This document shows, piece by piece, positions 47,601 through 59,222 of a stretch of DNA of 64,000 nucleotides. The notes under the pieces were generated by a model that was not told the DNA's origin, did not search any database, and saw only the letters and a program-made list of their open reading frames with translations. Origin of the DNA: Hsuehochloa calcarea. Taxonomy: Eukaryota > Streptophyta > Magnoliopsida > Poales > Poaceae. Position 1 is the first letter of the stretch; each line of letters opens with the position of its first letter. Location of the stretch: assembly GCA_036346395.1 (NCBI GenBank), contig CM070609.1:50230777-50294776 (forward strand). Reading direction: 5' to 3'. The position numbers were made by a program, and so were the translations under genes.

Positions 47601-50600
47601 TGTTATGGGCTTAGATTGATGAAGGGTAGATGGGTAGTATTGAAGAAGACAACAGTAGATAGATGGTAACAGCAGAGGGACAGAGAAGAAGAGGCTTCGG
47701 TAGAGAAGGGGTACAGAGGAAGAGACGTGCAAGGAGAGGGAGACTTAGAAGTTCTGGTTATTCATTGCTTTAAGTGCTTCGCAATTTCTTCGAGTGTGAT
47801 TGCGTCGGCCATTGGAAGCGTGACAATTGGCTCTGATACCAAATTGTCACGACCTGAATTTGTCGACAAGAATGAGTGCAAGAAATATGAGTGTGAAGGA
47901 AGTGGACAAGGAACCACATGCCTCAGCGGTGCCGTGGTGTCGGCCACGCCAGAGCACATGGTTTGGCAGTTTTGGGTAAACCCTTTTGATATTTCTTGCT
48001 TCCTCTCAATCGCCATGCGGTTGGTTATTAAGTAGCCACCCCAAACATTGAATCTCTAACTTTATCTCTAATCTTATCTCTTATTTAATCGACTAACCAA
48101 TCTCTAATTCAAATGACTCATCTTATCTCTAATCTAAACAAGATATCTGATCTTTGAACTAATGAGAAGATAAAGAACTAAGAAAGAGCCTATTCGGTTG
48201 ATACCGAATTGGATGGAGTTGTGGCATGCGCCGGTTGGGGTTGATCCTGCCGGCGGCATCGCTGGTAATATTGTCCCCACATGACATAGCATCACCAAAA
48301 CCATTCGTGTGTTTCCCTTTCAGGAATATTTTATTGTTTCTTGTTTTGTTATTTTTCCCTTCATGGTTCATGTGATATTGAATGTGGTTAGATGTTTATA
48401 CAGTCTTTATTTGCAGATGGTTTTCAACCTTTTAGAGAAAAAATCAGAACAGGAACGCCGGTTACTTACAGCTCTTGTTAACAAAGTGAGTTGTCCTTTT
48501 CTACACCATGCAAGTAATGTAACTGTCAAAATTTTTCCGTTCACTTTTAAAATGTGCAAAGCCGATATGATTTAGATTGAAGATAAAAAACTTTAGATTA
48601 CGTATGAGCAGCAATACTTTAGATTCTTATGAGAAGTGAACATATTTTAGTCACCCTGATGCAACTTTATATACCGCAGCTTGGAGATCCTGAAAGGAGG
48701 GCAGCATCAAGTGCTGCATATCTGTTAACATGTCTCCTGTCTGTTCATCCAAATATGAAGGTATATGCATTTGTTCATTACAAAGATGTCAGATTTCTTT
48801 GATTGTCATGAATTATCTATTTTGATCAAGATGGTTAATTATGAATATTTGCTTACAAAGCACTTCACAAAATTCAATTATGTTTTGTGTCATTGAACTT
48901 TTTAAATTTGCAGATGGTTGTGATAGATGAGGTGGACTCATTTCTCTTCAGACCACATGTTGGGCTTAGGGCCAAATACCAAGCTGTATGTTATTGTTTA
49001 TCTTACCTTTTTATGGTAACATTGTTTCATAATGTCATAAACAGAGCACAGAGCACATTGGTTCTCTTGTAGTTCATATTTGGTCTAAAGTTTTACTTTT
49101 TGAATATTGGAATATACCGAGTTATCTAGCCAAACTACTGTATAGTTATTTGAAGTATGGTTGTCATGGTGGTAGCAGATAGCCTTTTAATTAACTTCAT
49201 TTATTATTGTGCAGGTCAACTTTTTGAGCCAGATTTTTCTTACCAATAAGGGAGATGGACCTAAAATCGCAAAGCGGTTGGTTGATGTTTACATTGCGCT
49301 TTTCAAGGTTTGGATGTGTTTAAATAGTGCATAATTGCTGTTGTGCTTCCTGTAGGAACAGTTATATTGTGTTTTGTCCTTTTCCTGTCATCTTTTAAGT
49401 TTACCGTCCTTTCATCACATGGCCCTCTCCGGTGGTACAATCCTCAATTCCCCACTTTACTGGCCCCATGTCTTCTTAGGGCATGTACAATGGCGTGATG
49501 TCATCTGTCTCTTCGTCCTGCCACATAGGATTTTTGTTGACGTGGAAGAGAGAGAACAAGGAGAGAGAGTTGCTGTCTCTTGGTGAAGAGACGACCCAAG
49601 CTGTGAAATAAGGAGATGATAGCACAAAAAAACACCATTGTATGAGTTGTTGTCTATAAGAAACACTTTTTTCATGCAAGAATTAAAAGATTGTGTGTGG
49701 GGGGTGGGGGGGGGGGACACAGAGACAACTTAAGAGCAACCCATTGTAGGAGTTGTGTTTAGTGTTGTGTCGTACCAAGTTACCAACCACTATCGCGTTG
49801 AAGTATAAAACACCATTTTCTTTTTTTTAGGATTTAATTTTCTGCAATTCACAATATATTTCAAATTTTGTCATTTGTTGTTTGGTTCATTTTCGCAATT
49901 GTCTCATTTGTATATTTTGACCTTAAAGATTTAAACTGTGTTTTTTTGTTTTTTTGCCACTGTTATGTCAGGTACTCATGGCTAGCTCCCGTGATTCTAA
50001 AGGGTATAAACACAGTAAACATGGCAAGAAAACTGTTGAAAATGGAAAAGCAAAGGGGAGAAAGGACAAGGTCAATGACTCTATTTCTCATGGAAACCAT
50101 GAAGTGGATCCATCAGCAAGATCAGATATAGAGATGGACTCCCGGATTCTCTCTGCACTTTTAACTGTATGTCTAACAGACTAACACTGCAGAATACTGT
50201 ATTTGCTTCATGTTATGTGCTAACAGTATGCTCATATGCATGTCTTTCCTTTCTTTGTGCTCAAATTGGTGCTTGACTTGTGTCTCTAGTTCTGTATTAA
50301 TCTTATCATCTTATGCAGGGTGTAAACAGAGCATTACCATATGTTGCAAGCTCAGAAGTTGATGATATTGTGGAAGTTCAGACACCAATTCTATTTAGAT
50401 TGGTGAGCTTATTAGTTAATGATAAGAAGTACCTTGCAGTTGTTGTTTGAAGGAAATAAAGATTTCCCTAACTAATCATTTTTGTTTCATGTAGGTGCAC
50501 TCTGAGAATTTCAATGTTGGTGTTCAGTCGTTAATGCTTCTGTACCAAATCTCTGCCAAAAATCAGATAGCAAGCGACCGCTTTTACCGTGCGTTGTATG

Positions 50601-53600
50601 CAAAACTTTTGAGTCCCGCAGCTGTTAGTTCATCAAAGGTTTTAGCTCCTGGTCCTTTTTTGCTTGCTTTACTTCTATGAGTTCTGAATTATTCTTGATT
50701 TTACCCTTATTTGAACTTCAAGTAATAACATGGTTTGGTTAGCCTGAGAAATAACCATGAAGAAAGTAGCTTTGAACTTTGCACCCTTATACATTGTTAG
50801 GCACCTTTATGTTATAGTTTACCTGACTGGTTATGTCTTACATATTTCAGCCAGAATTATTTCTAGGGCTGTTGGTGAAAGCAATGAAGAATGATCTAAT
50901 GTTCAAGAGGGTAGCTGCATTTTCGAAGCGGCTGCTGCAGGTTTGTTGTTTGAACATGGCTCTTTATTTAACATGATAGCTGATTGTAATGATGTGAATG
51001 TTACGTAAATATGCTATTTAAGTTTGTAACTGCAGATATACCACTGAAAAGAGCTAGTTGCTAGTATGCTATGCAAATATGAAATATTATTTGTGCTACT
51101 GCAAACTTGTATATGCCATTGCAAAACATTGATTGCATATGTACCACTATAAAACATGGACTGATTTCGTTTTATACCACCACAGTTGTCTGTTTTGCAG
51201 TGGTGTGTCTGTAAATGGATGGCATAACAATTGTCTTCCAAGTTTTGCAATAGCATGCTGGCAATTTTCTCTCTGTTGTGGCCGTGGCCAGCCAGGACAC
51301 GTGCACGTGGGCTAAGGATAGAATAAGCATCAGTAGCGTCTAGCAAGAAGATTAGGAAAGATGAGTTCATGGCGGATTAGGATTGTTAGTTTAGTTGGTT
51401 CCTAGTTCGGGTTTTTTTAGTTAGGATACGAGTCTTAGAGATTGAATAATAATCCTTATAAAAGGATAGTCTTGTACTTCGGTTGAATCAAGCAATGAAT
51501 AAACAAAGTTCCTCGTCCCTAAAGTCCAGCTGTGTTCTTTCCTTGACCAGCTATTCTAGATCCGTTCCTCTCCCAATCAGTGCTCTCCTTCACCAACCGC
51601 TATTCTACTTCAAGTTGTTACCGTCCGGCCTCTCTCCGACGGATGTGTACCTGTTGTGAATTTTTTACAACAGTCTCACGGTGGCATAAACATTTATTCT
51701 TAATGCATTAAATTTTTCTTTAATTTCCACTTACCATTCCTTTGTTCTCACTTCTCCTAGTTTCATTGTTTACTGTTTAAATACTGTAGGACCACCATAG
51801 CATGTAGCGGAAATGGTGGCTGCTGTGCCTCTTGTGCTAGACTGGATGGGCCCAAAATAGGTGTTATAGTCTTATAGATATGAGTACAGGATGATAGAGA
51901 GTCGTATCTGAGTACAAACTGGTGGAATACTACGGTTATCTTTTGTTGAGAGGGTGCTTCAGATCACACTTGTTCACAAAGCAGTATTAATTATATGGTA
52001 CTACTAGTATGTGCCATGCACATTATATGCCATTCATATTTTAATTTTACAGTGTTTATGTGACACTAAGATTGTAAAGTCGAAACTCCCACCAGAACCA
52101 GGTCTACTCGGCCGAATACTTGTCGCAGGTTGCCAACCCTGTTACGAGTATGCAAACCCGGGTAATTAACAGGGTTGACAGATATAACCGGCAGAGTAAT
52201 TGGTATAATAGACTAACAGGCTATTTACAAGGTGAGTTTACAAGGTTAGTTCAGCTAAGCCTCGTCTGTTCAGTTCGGTCCAAGGCCCAAAGCCACACGC
52301 ACAGCCCTGCCCAAGGCTTCGTTTTGTGATTTGGTGCACAGGGAATTAGTGGTAATGTTATAGGTATAAAGGCATGGGGTTTTAGAGGTAGAGTGCTCAT
52401 GTCCTTAAACTTTGTCATTTAGAACTTCGCAAGTTCGCATCATGTGATGTTGCTGCCATATGATGACATGGTTGGAAGCTGTCAATTTGGAACAATATAT
52501 AATTTGAATTATGAGCTCCATTTATTGCTAATTTACCTTCCACTTCCCAATTTACAATTGATGACATCAGTTTTGGTCAAGTCTGGATCCTTCTTAGTTC
52601 TCACTGATTTACAATTACACTTGCTAATTTACAATCACATGATAAATTGATGACATAATTTTTCTCTAGGTTTAAGCCTATATTCATCAAAAGATATGCA
52701 TTAGATTTTTGTTTTGATGCTATATGAATATACATATATAGATCCATATTTTAAATAGAAAAAACAGTTACAAGGCTGAGTACAAGGGCGATTACCTGTA
52801 TAATCGCTACAAGGTGAGGTTACCTAGCGAGTACCTTTTACTTAGTTTTAGAACCTTGCTGTCAACCAAGCTGAGGGGAGGCCTAAAGTGAGTGGGTGGC
52901 CTGGGGGTTGTGGATGCACGCCTGAACCGACAACGGAGCTGATAGGGATGGGGATGGTGGCGCGTAAGGTTGGAGGTTTGGAGCTCCCTTCCCTCCCTCT
53001 CTGGTTTGGTAACTCCCGCTCTCCTTGGTATGGCTAATCTGCGATGGTATTGTAAGGTAATACAAATCGTCCTTGAGACAGTATGGCTTGTCCAAGCCGT
53101 CGAAAGGCTTTGATTTGCAGGCTGAAGTAAATTCTTTATTCATTCTCTGAAAACAGAACCGACCTCTCTTTATAGCCGAGAAGCTCTCCTAACAAAACTT
53201 ACTAATTATAAACTATCCTTATCTGTTACAACTTCCTAAGCAATCCTGTTTTTCTATATCATATCTATACTGATAACCGTAACAGACTCGTAGTCACTGT
53301 TTCTTCCGAAACAAGCGCCACAACGAGTCCTTTACCGAATTGGACTCCTGTCGGCTGTAGCTGTCATGGTGTTGCCGACAAGAATTGAACTTGCCGCTGG
53401 AGGCTCCGAACTGGGCAATCCTGCCGCTGATGTCGTTGGATTGGAAACAACAGCTCGATGTCGTCGTTGATACGTTTGTCCTACGACACTTCCACCCTCA
53501 TTGCAAAATAGCTCGTCGAGCTAGAATGTAGGATAACGATCTTTAAATGAGTAGCATTTGCCGTAGCACATTCGGTCCATTTCACCAAGAGTTCCCATAC

Positions 53601-56600
53601 ACCACGATTAAGACAGGCACACACAATGCGGCTAGGGGCTTGAACCACACGGCCATGAAGAAAATCAGGAACTCACAATATCAGAAGGAGGTGTGCCTTC
53701 AAATTTCTTAAGTAAGACAACATGGAAGACATTGTGAATGCGAGCTCGAGCTAGAAGCTGAAGACGATAAGCGACCAATCCAATTTTGTCCAACACTTGA
53801 AAAGGTCCATAATAGCGTGGCGATAATTTAGAGGACCCATCTTTGATAGAAGCAGTGCGATGATGAAGACGAAGCCAAACCCAATCGCCAACTTCATAAA
53901 CCACCTCACGCCTTGACTTGTCATGCTGTTGTTTCATGCAATCTTGAGCTTGCAACAAACGCTCACGAATCTTAGTCAAGAATTCATCACGATCCCGAAG
54001 TTTTCTATCCACAGTAGCAAAGTGAGCGGTCCTAGACTCATACGATAAAAGAGTAGGAGGATTGCGACCATAAACCACTTTAAAAGGAGTAGTCTTTAAA
54101 GCTGTGTGGAATGAAGAATTATAACAAAATTCTACCCACGTAAGCCATTGAAGCCACTGTTTGGGTCAATCACATGAAAGACAACGAAGATACATAACGA
54201 TAATACGATTGACCACCTCTGTCTGACGATCACTTTGAGGATGAAAGGCTGAACTTAATTGCTATTTCACACCAGCAAGGCGAATTAGTTTCGTCCAAAA
54301 ATTGCTAGTGAACACTGGTTCACGATCGCTAACAATAGAGGATGGAATACCATGCAAACAAACTATCTTATCAAAGAATGCTCGTGCAACAATACTAGCA
54401 GTGTAGGGATGACCCAAAGTAATAAAATGAGCATACTTAGAAAAGCGATCAACCACCGATAAAATAGCAGAGCGACCTCCCACCTTAGGAAGACCTTCCA
54501 CAAAATCCATCAAAATGTCTTGCAAGATAGAACTAGGAACCGCTAACGGTTGTAAAAGACCCGCAGGATGAAGAGTCTTGATCTTATTACACTGCACCTT
54601 TCGATTGGCTTGAGGATGATAGAAAGTGGCGCGTAGTCGATGGAGAGTTTTCTGGACCACTACCATGAGCTTCTGCAAGCAATTGAGGCCATAACGCACA
54701 AAAATACGCCCTTCATGCGATAATAATCCGTCAACCAAAGACCAAGCCGGTTGTGTTGTACTCGCTAATACCTGAGCACTGATAGATTAAAAGGTGGGAT
54801 TGTTGGGAAGCTCAGTGCGAAGATCATAAAAAACAACAAAGGAAGGTGACGAGATCGCCAATACAAGTGGATCTTGGCGACAGAAAGCGCATCTGCGGCT
54901 GTGTTTTGATGCCTCGGGTGAAATTCAACCGAGAAATCATATCCAAATAACTTGCTGACCCAAGTATGCTATGGAATGGTAGAAATATATTGTTCAAGGA
55001 GATATTTCAGACTATAGTGGTCTGTACATACCGTAAATGCACGCCTCCATAGATATGGTCGCCAATGTCGCACCGCTTTAACAAGACTGATCAATTCTCG
55101 TTCATAAGTGGCCAACTTGAGGTGATGAGGGGCCACTACCCTACTGAAGAAAGCAATCGGTCCCATACCCTAACGTAAGACTGCCCCAAAGCCGATACCG
55201 GACACATCGCAATCGACCAAGAATGATTTGGCGAAGTTTGGGAGTTGAAGTATTGGACCAGTCACAAGAGCGCCTTGAGAACAAGAAATGCAGTTTCGGC
55301 TTGTGGCAACTGAGGCTTGTGGAGACCATGCAAATGCTTCTTTCTTAAGCAATTTCGTCAGTGGAGCCGCTACCTCGCTATAAGCTTTAATGAATTTGCA
55401 GTAATATCCCGTGAGACCAAGAAACCCTCGCAAGACGCGAACGGTAGTAGGCGGGGGCCAAGTTGCAATAGCTTCGACTTTGCTAATATCCATGGACACT
55501 CCTTGTCCTGAGTTGATATGCCCTAGGTAGGTGATCGATTCGGTCCCGAAAGAACATTTGGAATGCTACAAAGCTAGCTTATAGTGCCGCATCAAGTGGA
55601 GAACCGCACGAACATGTTGTAAATGCTTAGCACCAAGAGGCATCAGAGACCAAGGATCGAAATATCGTTATCGGATGAATCCGGTGAGGGGACCGAAAGG
55701 TAATCGCGGATTCACGGTTTTCCCAGAAAAACCGGTTGAATTTCGTTTAAATTTGCTTAAAATCAACCAAATTTGAAATTGAATTTGCAAACTCCGGAAA
55801 AACCGGTCGGGATTTCGTTACCCGCTGCCCACTGGTAAGGCCGATTACTGCTGGTAACCGGTCGGGATTTCTATCCCTGCTGTAGACCAAAATACCATCG
55901 AAAAAACCAACACAAATCGACAAATATAGGATTTGAGAATATCATTCATAAGAGCTTGGAACGTCGCCGGAGCATTGGTTAACCCGAAGGGTAGGGTGAG
56001 ATTTGTAGTGGCCATGATGAGTGTGGAAGGCTGTCTTCTCAATATCAATGGAATGCATACGTACCTGGTGATAACCACTCCGCAAATCAAGTTTGGTGAA
56101 GAAGTGAGCGCCTTTAAGCTCATCGAGAAGTTCATCAACCACCGGAATTGGGAATTTGTTTTTCACTATTTTGTCATTGAGTGGACGATAGTAGACACAA
56201 AAGCGCCATGAATTGTCTTTGTTGCGGACCAGAAATACGGGCAATGAAAAAGCGGAAGTACTTTCCCTGATAATACTCTGTGTCAGCATCGTCTTACATT
56301 GGCGCTCGATTTCGTCTTTCAACAATTGCGGATAGCGCTAGGGCCGAACTACCACGGGAGCCATGCTTGGTACAAGATGAATGTGATGGTCGCAGCGACG
56401 TTGCGGTGGCAAGCCCTGTGGTTCTGCAAAAACATTAGCAAAATCCTCAGGGAGGGTAGTCATCAACATGCCCCCGTGGATCGCCGAGAGGTGGCGTGTC
56501 TTGCTTGGCGAATGCAATCCGCGCTAAACGACCTTATGGCCGTCTTGCCAAAAGGGCATAGTAAGCGCTCGAAATCCCATGTAATAGGTCCCAATGTCTG

Positions 56601-59222
56601 CAACCACTGGACACGGAGGACAATATCGAATCTGGCGAGAGGGATGACATAGCAATCGAGAAAGAAGTCTTCTTGAAAAATCCGTAGATGCACCCCACGA
56701 AGAAGACCAGTACTGGCAACCTTGTCGCCGTTGTCTACAGCAATGTCGATAGTATTACCGCATGTTGGTTGGAGGCTCAAGCATCGTGCAGTCTCGTTAG
56801 CTATAAAGGTATGCGTTGATCTAGTCTACTAATGCTCGTACCTGTTACTTGTTGGTAGCAACCTGTAGTTGCATTGTCTTGCTCATGCAAATGCCCGTGA
56901 GTGCTCCACCATCTCGTCGGTGGTAAAACGCCGGAATTTAGAGTTTGGTGTCTTAATGCCTGTTGATGCTGGAGCTGCTGGCGTTGTGCTAGTACTGGAC
57001 GGCGGTCCTTTTGGAGTAGAGAGCGCCAAGTTGGACCCCAGAAAGGAACCGCGGCTGGCGTTGGCTGATTTGCTAGCTTCTATCGGTTTGATCACCGTGC
57101 GGAAGTCATCGTTGTCGTCAAGCTACAGACGTTCTCATATGCTCATGCCAAACTCATCACTGTTTCCAGATTTGCAGGGTTCTAAAGTTCCACATCCGTG
57201 TGTAAAGGGTTGCGTAACCCTTGGTGAAAATTTGTACCTGTTGACTCTCTGTCATGTCATCGCAGCGACACAAAAGAGCCAAGAACCGTTCTTGAAAATC
57301 GCCAACTGTGCCCGTGCGCCGGAGTTGAATGAGCTTGCCCAAGGCGTTGCTCCAGATTGATGGTCCAAACCGAAGGTTCACATGGTCCACAAAACGTGGC
57401 CATGAAAGAACGCCTTGATTTCTCTCAAGTCGATAATACCATTGTTGTGCGACTCCTGTCATATGATATGAAGCTAACCACACCTTTTCTTCCTCCATCG
57501 TGCGTTGTCCTTGAAAAAATTGCTCGCAACGATTTAGCCAGGATAATGGATCATCTTTGCCATCGTAAGTCGGAAAGAGCAGTTTATGGAATCGCGGTGC
57601 TCCGCGGTTTCCAGAAGTGGGCGTCGTCTTCCTTCCTTGCGACAATATGGCTTGTCCAAACCATCGAAAGGCTCTGATTTGCGGAAGATTGACTGAAGTA
57701 AATTCTTTATTCATTCTCTGAAAACAGAACCGACCTCTCTTTATAGCCGAGAAGCTCTCCTAACAAAACTTACTAATTATATACTATCCTCATCTGTTAC
57801 AACTTCCTAAGCAATCCTGTTTATCTATAGCATATATATACTCATAACCGTAACAAACTCGTAGTCACCGTTTCTTCCGAAACGAGCGCCACAACGAGTC
57901 CTTTATTGAACAGGACTCCCTTGACTCCCGTCGGCTGTAGCTGTCATGGTGTTGCCGATAAGAACTGAACTTGCCGCTGGAGGCTCCGAACTGGGCAATC
58001 CTGTCGCTGATGTCGCTGGATTGGAAACGGCAGCTCGACTGTTGTTGTTGATATCGTCATCCTACAAGCGTGTCCACAACTCCCTCTCCGTTTTATTTCG
58101 CCTTTCCTCACTACTCTCACTCGCGCGCTTTGCTTTTCTTTCCTGCTCAAAAATTGGATCCTAGTCAACACCCACCTCCATGGTGCCCGCCTTGCCTCCA
58201 GGCGACACCTAACCGCGCCACGACGACGCTATGGAGACACCATGGCTTCAAGGCGGATGCCATATGCGGGCTTGGCGAGGTGAGCTGCGGTGGTGACAGC
58301 CCCGAGCGCCTCGACCCCATAATAACCATTGGCGGAAAAATAGCATACTCAATCCAAATCAAAAGGCAAATTCTCTTACCTACTACAGATCTTATACTAC
58401 CCCTTAGACTTTTTAAGGTGTATGAAAATACCGGGTGGAGTTAGGTTTTTGACGAAGACCTGTCCTGTGCAGCGAAGTCCTATTAGTGAGACCTTGCACA
58501 ATTGGATTATAGAATAATATTATTATGACACTCCTCCGGACACATATAGTAGCATTGCGATTCCTAATCTTTTTTTTTCATTCATTCTTTCCCAATAAAT
58601 GAAGTTATTTTTCTGTAAACACGATGAAAGTTTCTTTAATGTCTCTGGACCAGCACAATAATAACAAATTTGAAATATTGAATATTTTAGTTTTACCAGT
58701 ATTGTTTTTGAATTATGATTATGGAATTGAATAAAACTATGGAAGTTCTATAATTGAATTGTAATGTCTCTGAACAGGTGGCTCTTCAACAGCCTCCTCA
58801 ATATGTGTGTGGATGCCTTTTCATACTGTCAGAGGTCCTTAAAGCAAAGCCACCATTATGGTATGTGATTAGTTGTCATAACTCATAATCAAAACATGTC
58901 ATCAGATTTTTTTTGAAGATATATTTTACATCTAAATTTTCAGGGCGATTGTGCTCCAGAGTGAATCTGTTGATGATGATATTGAGCACTTTGAAGACAT
59001 TGTAGAAAGCACCGATAACCCTGCTATTTCCTCAACAATGCCAGATAAACACAATGACATATTAGCTACCCAGAAGTACAATTCTGATACTGAGGGTGGT
59101 TCTGATAATATAAATCAAGTAAAACTGGTCGCTGGTGATGAGAAGGATGAAACCAATGCATCAACTAACGGGTCGACACTACATGCATTATACAATCCAC
59201 GTCACAGGGAGCCTTCTTACTG
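41694..59222 (+). CDS. NOC1: Noc1/MAK21/CEBPZ ribosome biogenesis factor, exons 1-14, 3' end outside window
   Basis: Nucleolar factor for early 60S assembly (yeast Noc1/Mak21, human CEBPZ, Arabidopsis SLOW WALKER2). Exons: 41694-42357, 43978-44050, 45536-45655, 46138-46213, 48417-48485, 48680-48760, 48914-48985, 49215-49307, 49972-50166, 50319-50402, 50495-50638, 50851-50940, 58778-58860, 58944-59222. All junctions are GT...AG and the frame is continuous for 707 codons. Visible regions: a basic/acidic N-terminus with a Pro-rich linker (residues about 60-90); KLKSLIQRPLDLLPEAKDGY; ERRAASSAAYLLTCLLSVHP; YQAVNFLSQIFLTNKGDGP; then the CBF (CCAAT-binding factor) domain with LMLLYQISAKNQIASDRFYR and VALQQPPQYVCGCLFILSEV. 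It ends in the acidic stretch before HALYNPRHREPSYW, where the family continues with a conserved block; that exon and the C-terminus lie beyond 64000. MVEP is chosen because the in-frame sequence upstream is a C-rich repeat. No stop or frameshift is seen, so it is probably functional. Confidence 0.93.
46692..47155 (+). mobile_element. Probable solo copia-type LTR in Noc1 intron 4, ends uncertain
   Basis: Starts TGTTGAGCCCC and has copia LTR-like text: AGTTAGTCAAGATAAT, a CTACTTAAGGAGG promoter-like region (about 46970) followed by CAATAAAGAG and a C/T-rich leader. A possible end is CCATAACA at 47155. No convincing TSD. Confidence 0.45.
47601..48286 (-). mobile_element. LTR-PBS fragment bounded by TAGCA repeats, Noc1 intron 4
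   Basis: 47845-48286 begins TGTCACGACC and ends CCACATGACA (TGTCA/TGACA ends). Immediately left, GGCTCTGATACCA (47828-47841) is the reverse complement of a tRNA-iMet PBS, so the LTR is a 5' LTR on the minus strand. The block 47601-48286 is flanked by TAGCA on both sides (47596-47600 and 48287-48291) and its left end reads TGTTATGG. About 230 bp of internal sequence is present, but no second LTR. Confidence 0.6.
49478..49760. mobile_element. Probable MITE in Noc1 intron 8
   Basis: GGGCATGTACAATGG at 49478 and CCCATTGTAGGAG near 49739 form inverted ends with the ACAATGG/CCATTGT core common in rice MITEs. The interior has C/T and G-run simple sequence (49700-49717). Exact ends and TSD were not resolved. 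Confidence 0.5.
51274..51672 (+). mobile_element. Solo copia-type LTR in Noc1 intron 12
   Basis: 399 bp from TGTTGTGGCCGTGGCC to TTTTTTACAACA (TGTTG/CAACA ends). Flanks are CTCTC (51269-51273) and GTCTC (51673-51677), a 5-bp TSD with one mismatch. A CTTATAAAAGG TATA box at about 51454 and a CAATGAATAAAC signal at about 51493 fit a copia LTR. Confidence 0.78.
53115..53488 (-). repeat. 3' LTR of the intronic gypsy element
   Basis: On the minus strand it starts TGTCGTAGGA, preceded by the purine tract, and ends at TGCA-type sequence. Direct repeat of 57680-58066. Confidence 0.8.
53665..54738 (-). pseudogene. Gypsy integrase remnant
   Basis: DNA-joining enzyme of the element. The zinc-domain end is shortened: FYHPQANRKVQ runs straight into CNKIKTLHPAGLLQPL, with the expected first Cys region deleted. 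The catalytic core shows D in LMDFVEGLP and D in SIVSDREPVFTSNFW. After a break at about 54260 the C-terminal part resumes with VYGRNPPTLLSYES, VYEVGDWVWLRLHHRTASI and KLSPRYYGPFQVLDKIG. Separate frames and a lost E-containing segment make it inactive. Confidence 0.85.
54910..56330 (-). pseudogene. Gypsy reverse transcriptase and RNase H remnant
   Basis: RT begins DEIERQCKTMLTQSIIREST (56316 down), with FLVRNKDNSWRFCVYYRPLN, FFTKLDLRSGYHQVRM and LPFGLTNAPATFQALMNDI. The catalytic region, read through a frameshift as RFVLVFFDGILVYS, lacks the usual Y/FVDD because the second D is G. The MITE 55651-55879 interrupts immediately after. RT resumes with HLQHVRAVLHLMRHY and LRGFLGLTGYYCKFIKAYSE (about 55430), and RNase H with IAFFSRVVAPHHLKLATYER and FTVCTDHYSLKYLLEQ (about 55150-54985). 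Confidence 0.87.
55651..55879. mobile_element. 229-bp hAT-type MITE inside the gypsy RT
   Basis: Ends CAAGGATCGAAAT and, inverted, CAGGGATAGAAAT (11 of 13 match) enclose 229 bp. It sits exactly between GILVYS and the next RT segment, so it is an insertion. The interior is rich in CCGGT(C)GGGATTT and AAATTTGCTTAAAATC-type text, shared in inverted order with 59858-60086. The 8-bp flanks (55643-55650, 55880-55887) agree only at AGAC. Confidence 0.8.
56460..56785 (-). pseudogene. Gypsy protease distal remnant
   Basis: GVHLRIFQEDFFLDCYVIPL and LARFDIVLRVQWLQTLGPIT-type sequence correspond to the distal part of gypsy retropepsin (family pattern DVVLGVQWLxTLGPI; here IVLRVQWL). The active-site DSGA segment is not visible upstream, where the frame breaks near 56785. 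Confidence 0.8.
57157..57680 (-). pseudogene. gag: Gypsy gag remnant
   Basis: LLFPTYDGKDDPLSWLNRCE, FFQGQRTMEEEKVWLASYHM, AQQWYYRLERNQGVLSWPRF and FGPSIWSNALGKLIQLRRTG are the capsid core of a gypsy gag. The ATG of the longer frame (57714) lies within the LTR and is probably not used. The frame ends with a stop at 57157 and the nucleocapsid part is degenerate. Confidence 0.85.
57680..58066 (-). repeat. 5' LTR of the intronic gypsy element
   Basis: On the minus strand it starts TGTAGGATGACG and ends TCTTCCGCA next to the PBS-like sequence. Matches 53115-53488 throughout, for example CAGAACCGACCTCTCTTTAT. Confidence 0.8.

Larger units (their letters stand above)
53115..58066 (-). mobile_element. 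Gypsy retrotransposon nested in Noc1 intron 12
   Basis: Minus-strand element: 5' LTR 58066-57680, PBS-like AATCAGAGCC at about 57679-57670, gag (57680-57160), protease (56780-56460), RT (56325-55170, split by a MITE at 55651-55879), RNase H (to about 54910), integrase (54738-53665), purine tract GAGGGTGGAAG (53499-53489) and 3' LTR 53488-53115. LTRs of about 374 and 387 bp differ by substitutions and small indels. Frames are broken many times. No TSD was found, and about 35-50 bp of leader sequence (TATGGCTTGTCCAA...GGCTTTGATT) is repeated outside the 3' LTR at about 53075-53114. Confidence 0.88.

Noticed and set aside
51010..51200. Possible second Mutator-like TIR (TATACCACT, ATATGCCATTGCAAAAC)
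   Set aside because: Text resembles the TIRs at 60.6 kb, but I could not find an inverted partner.
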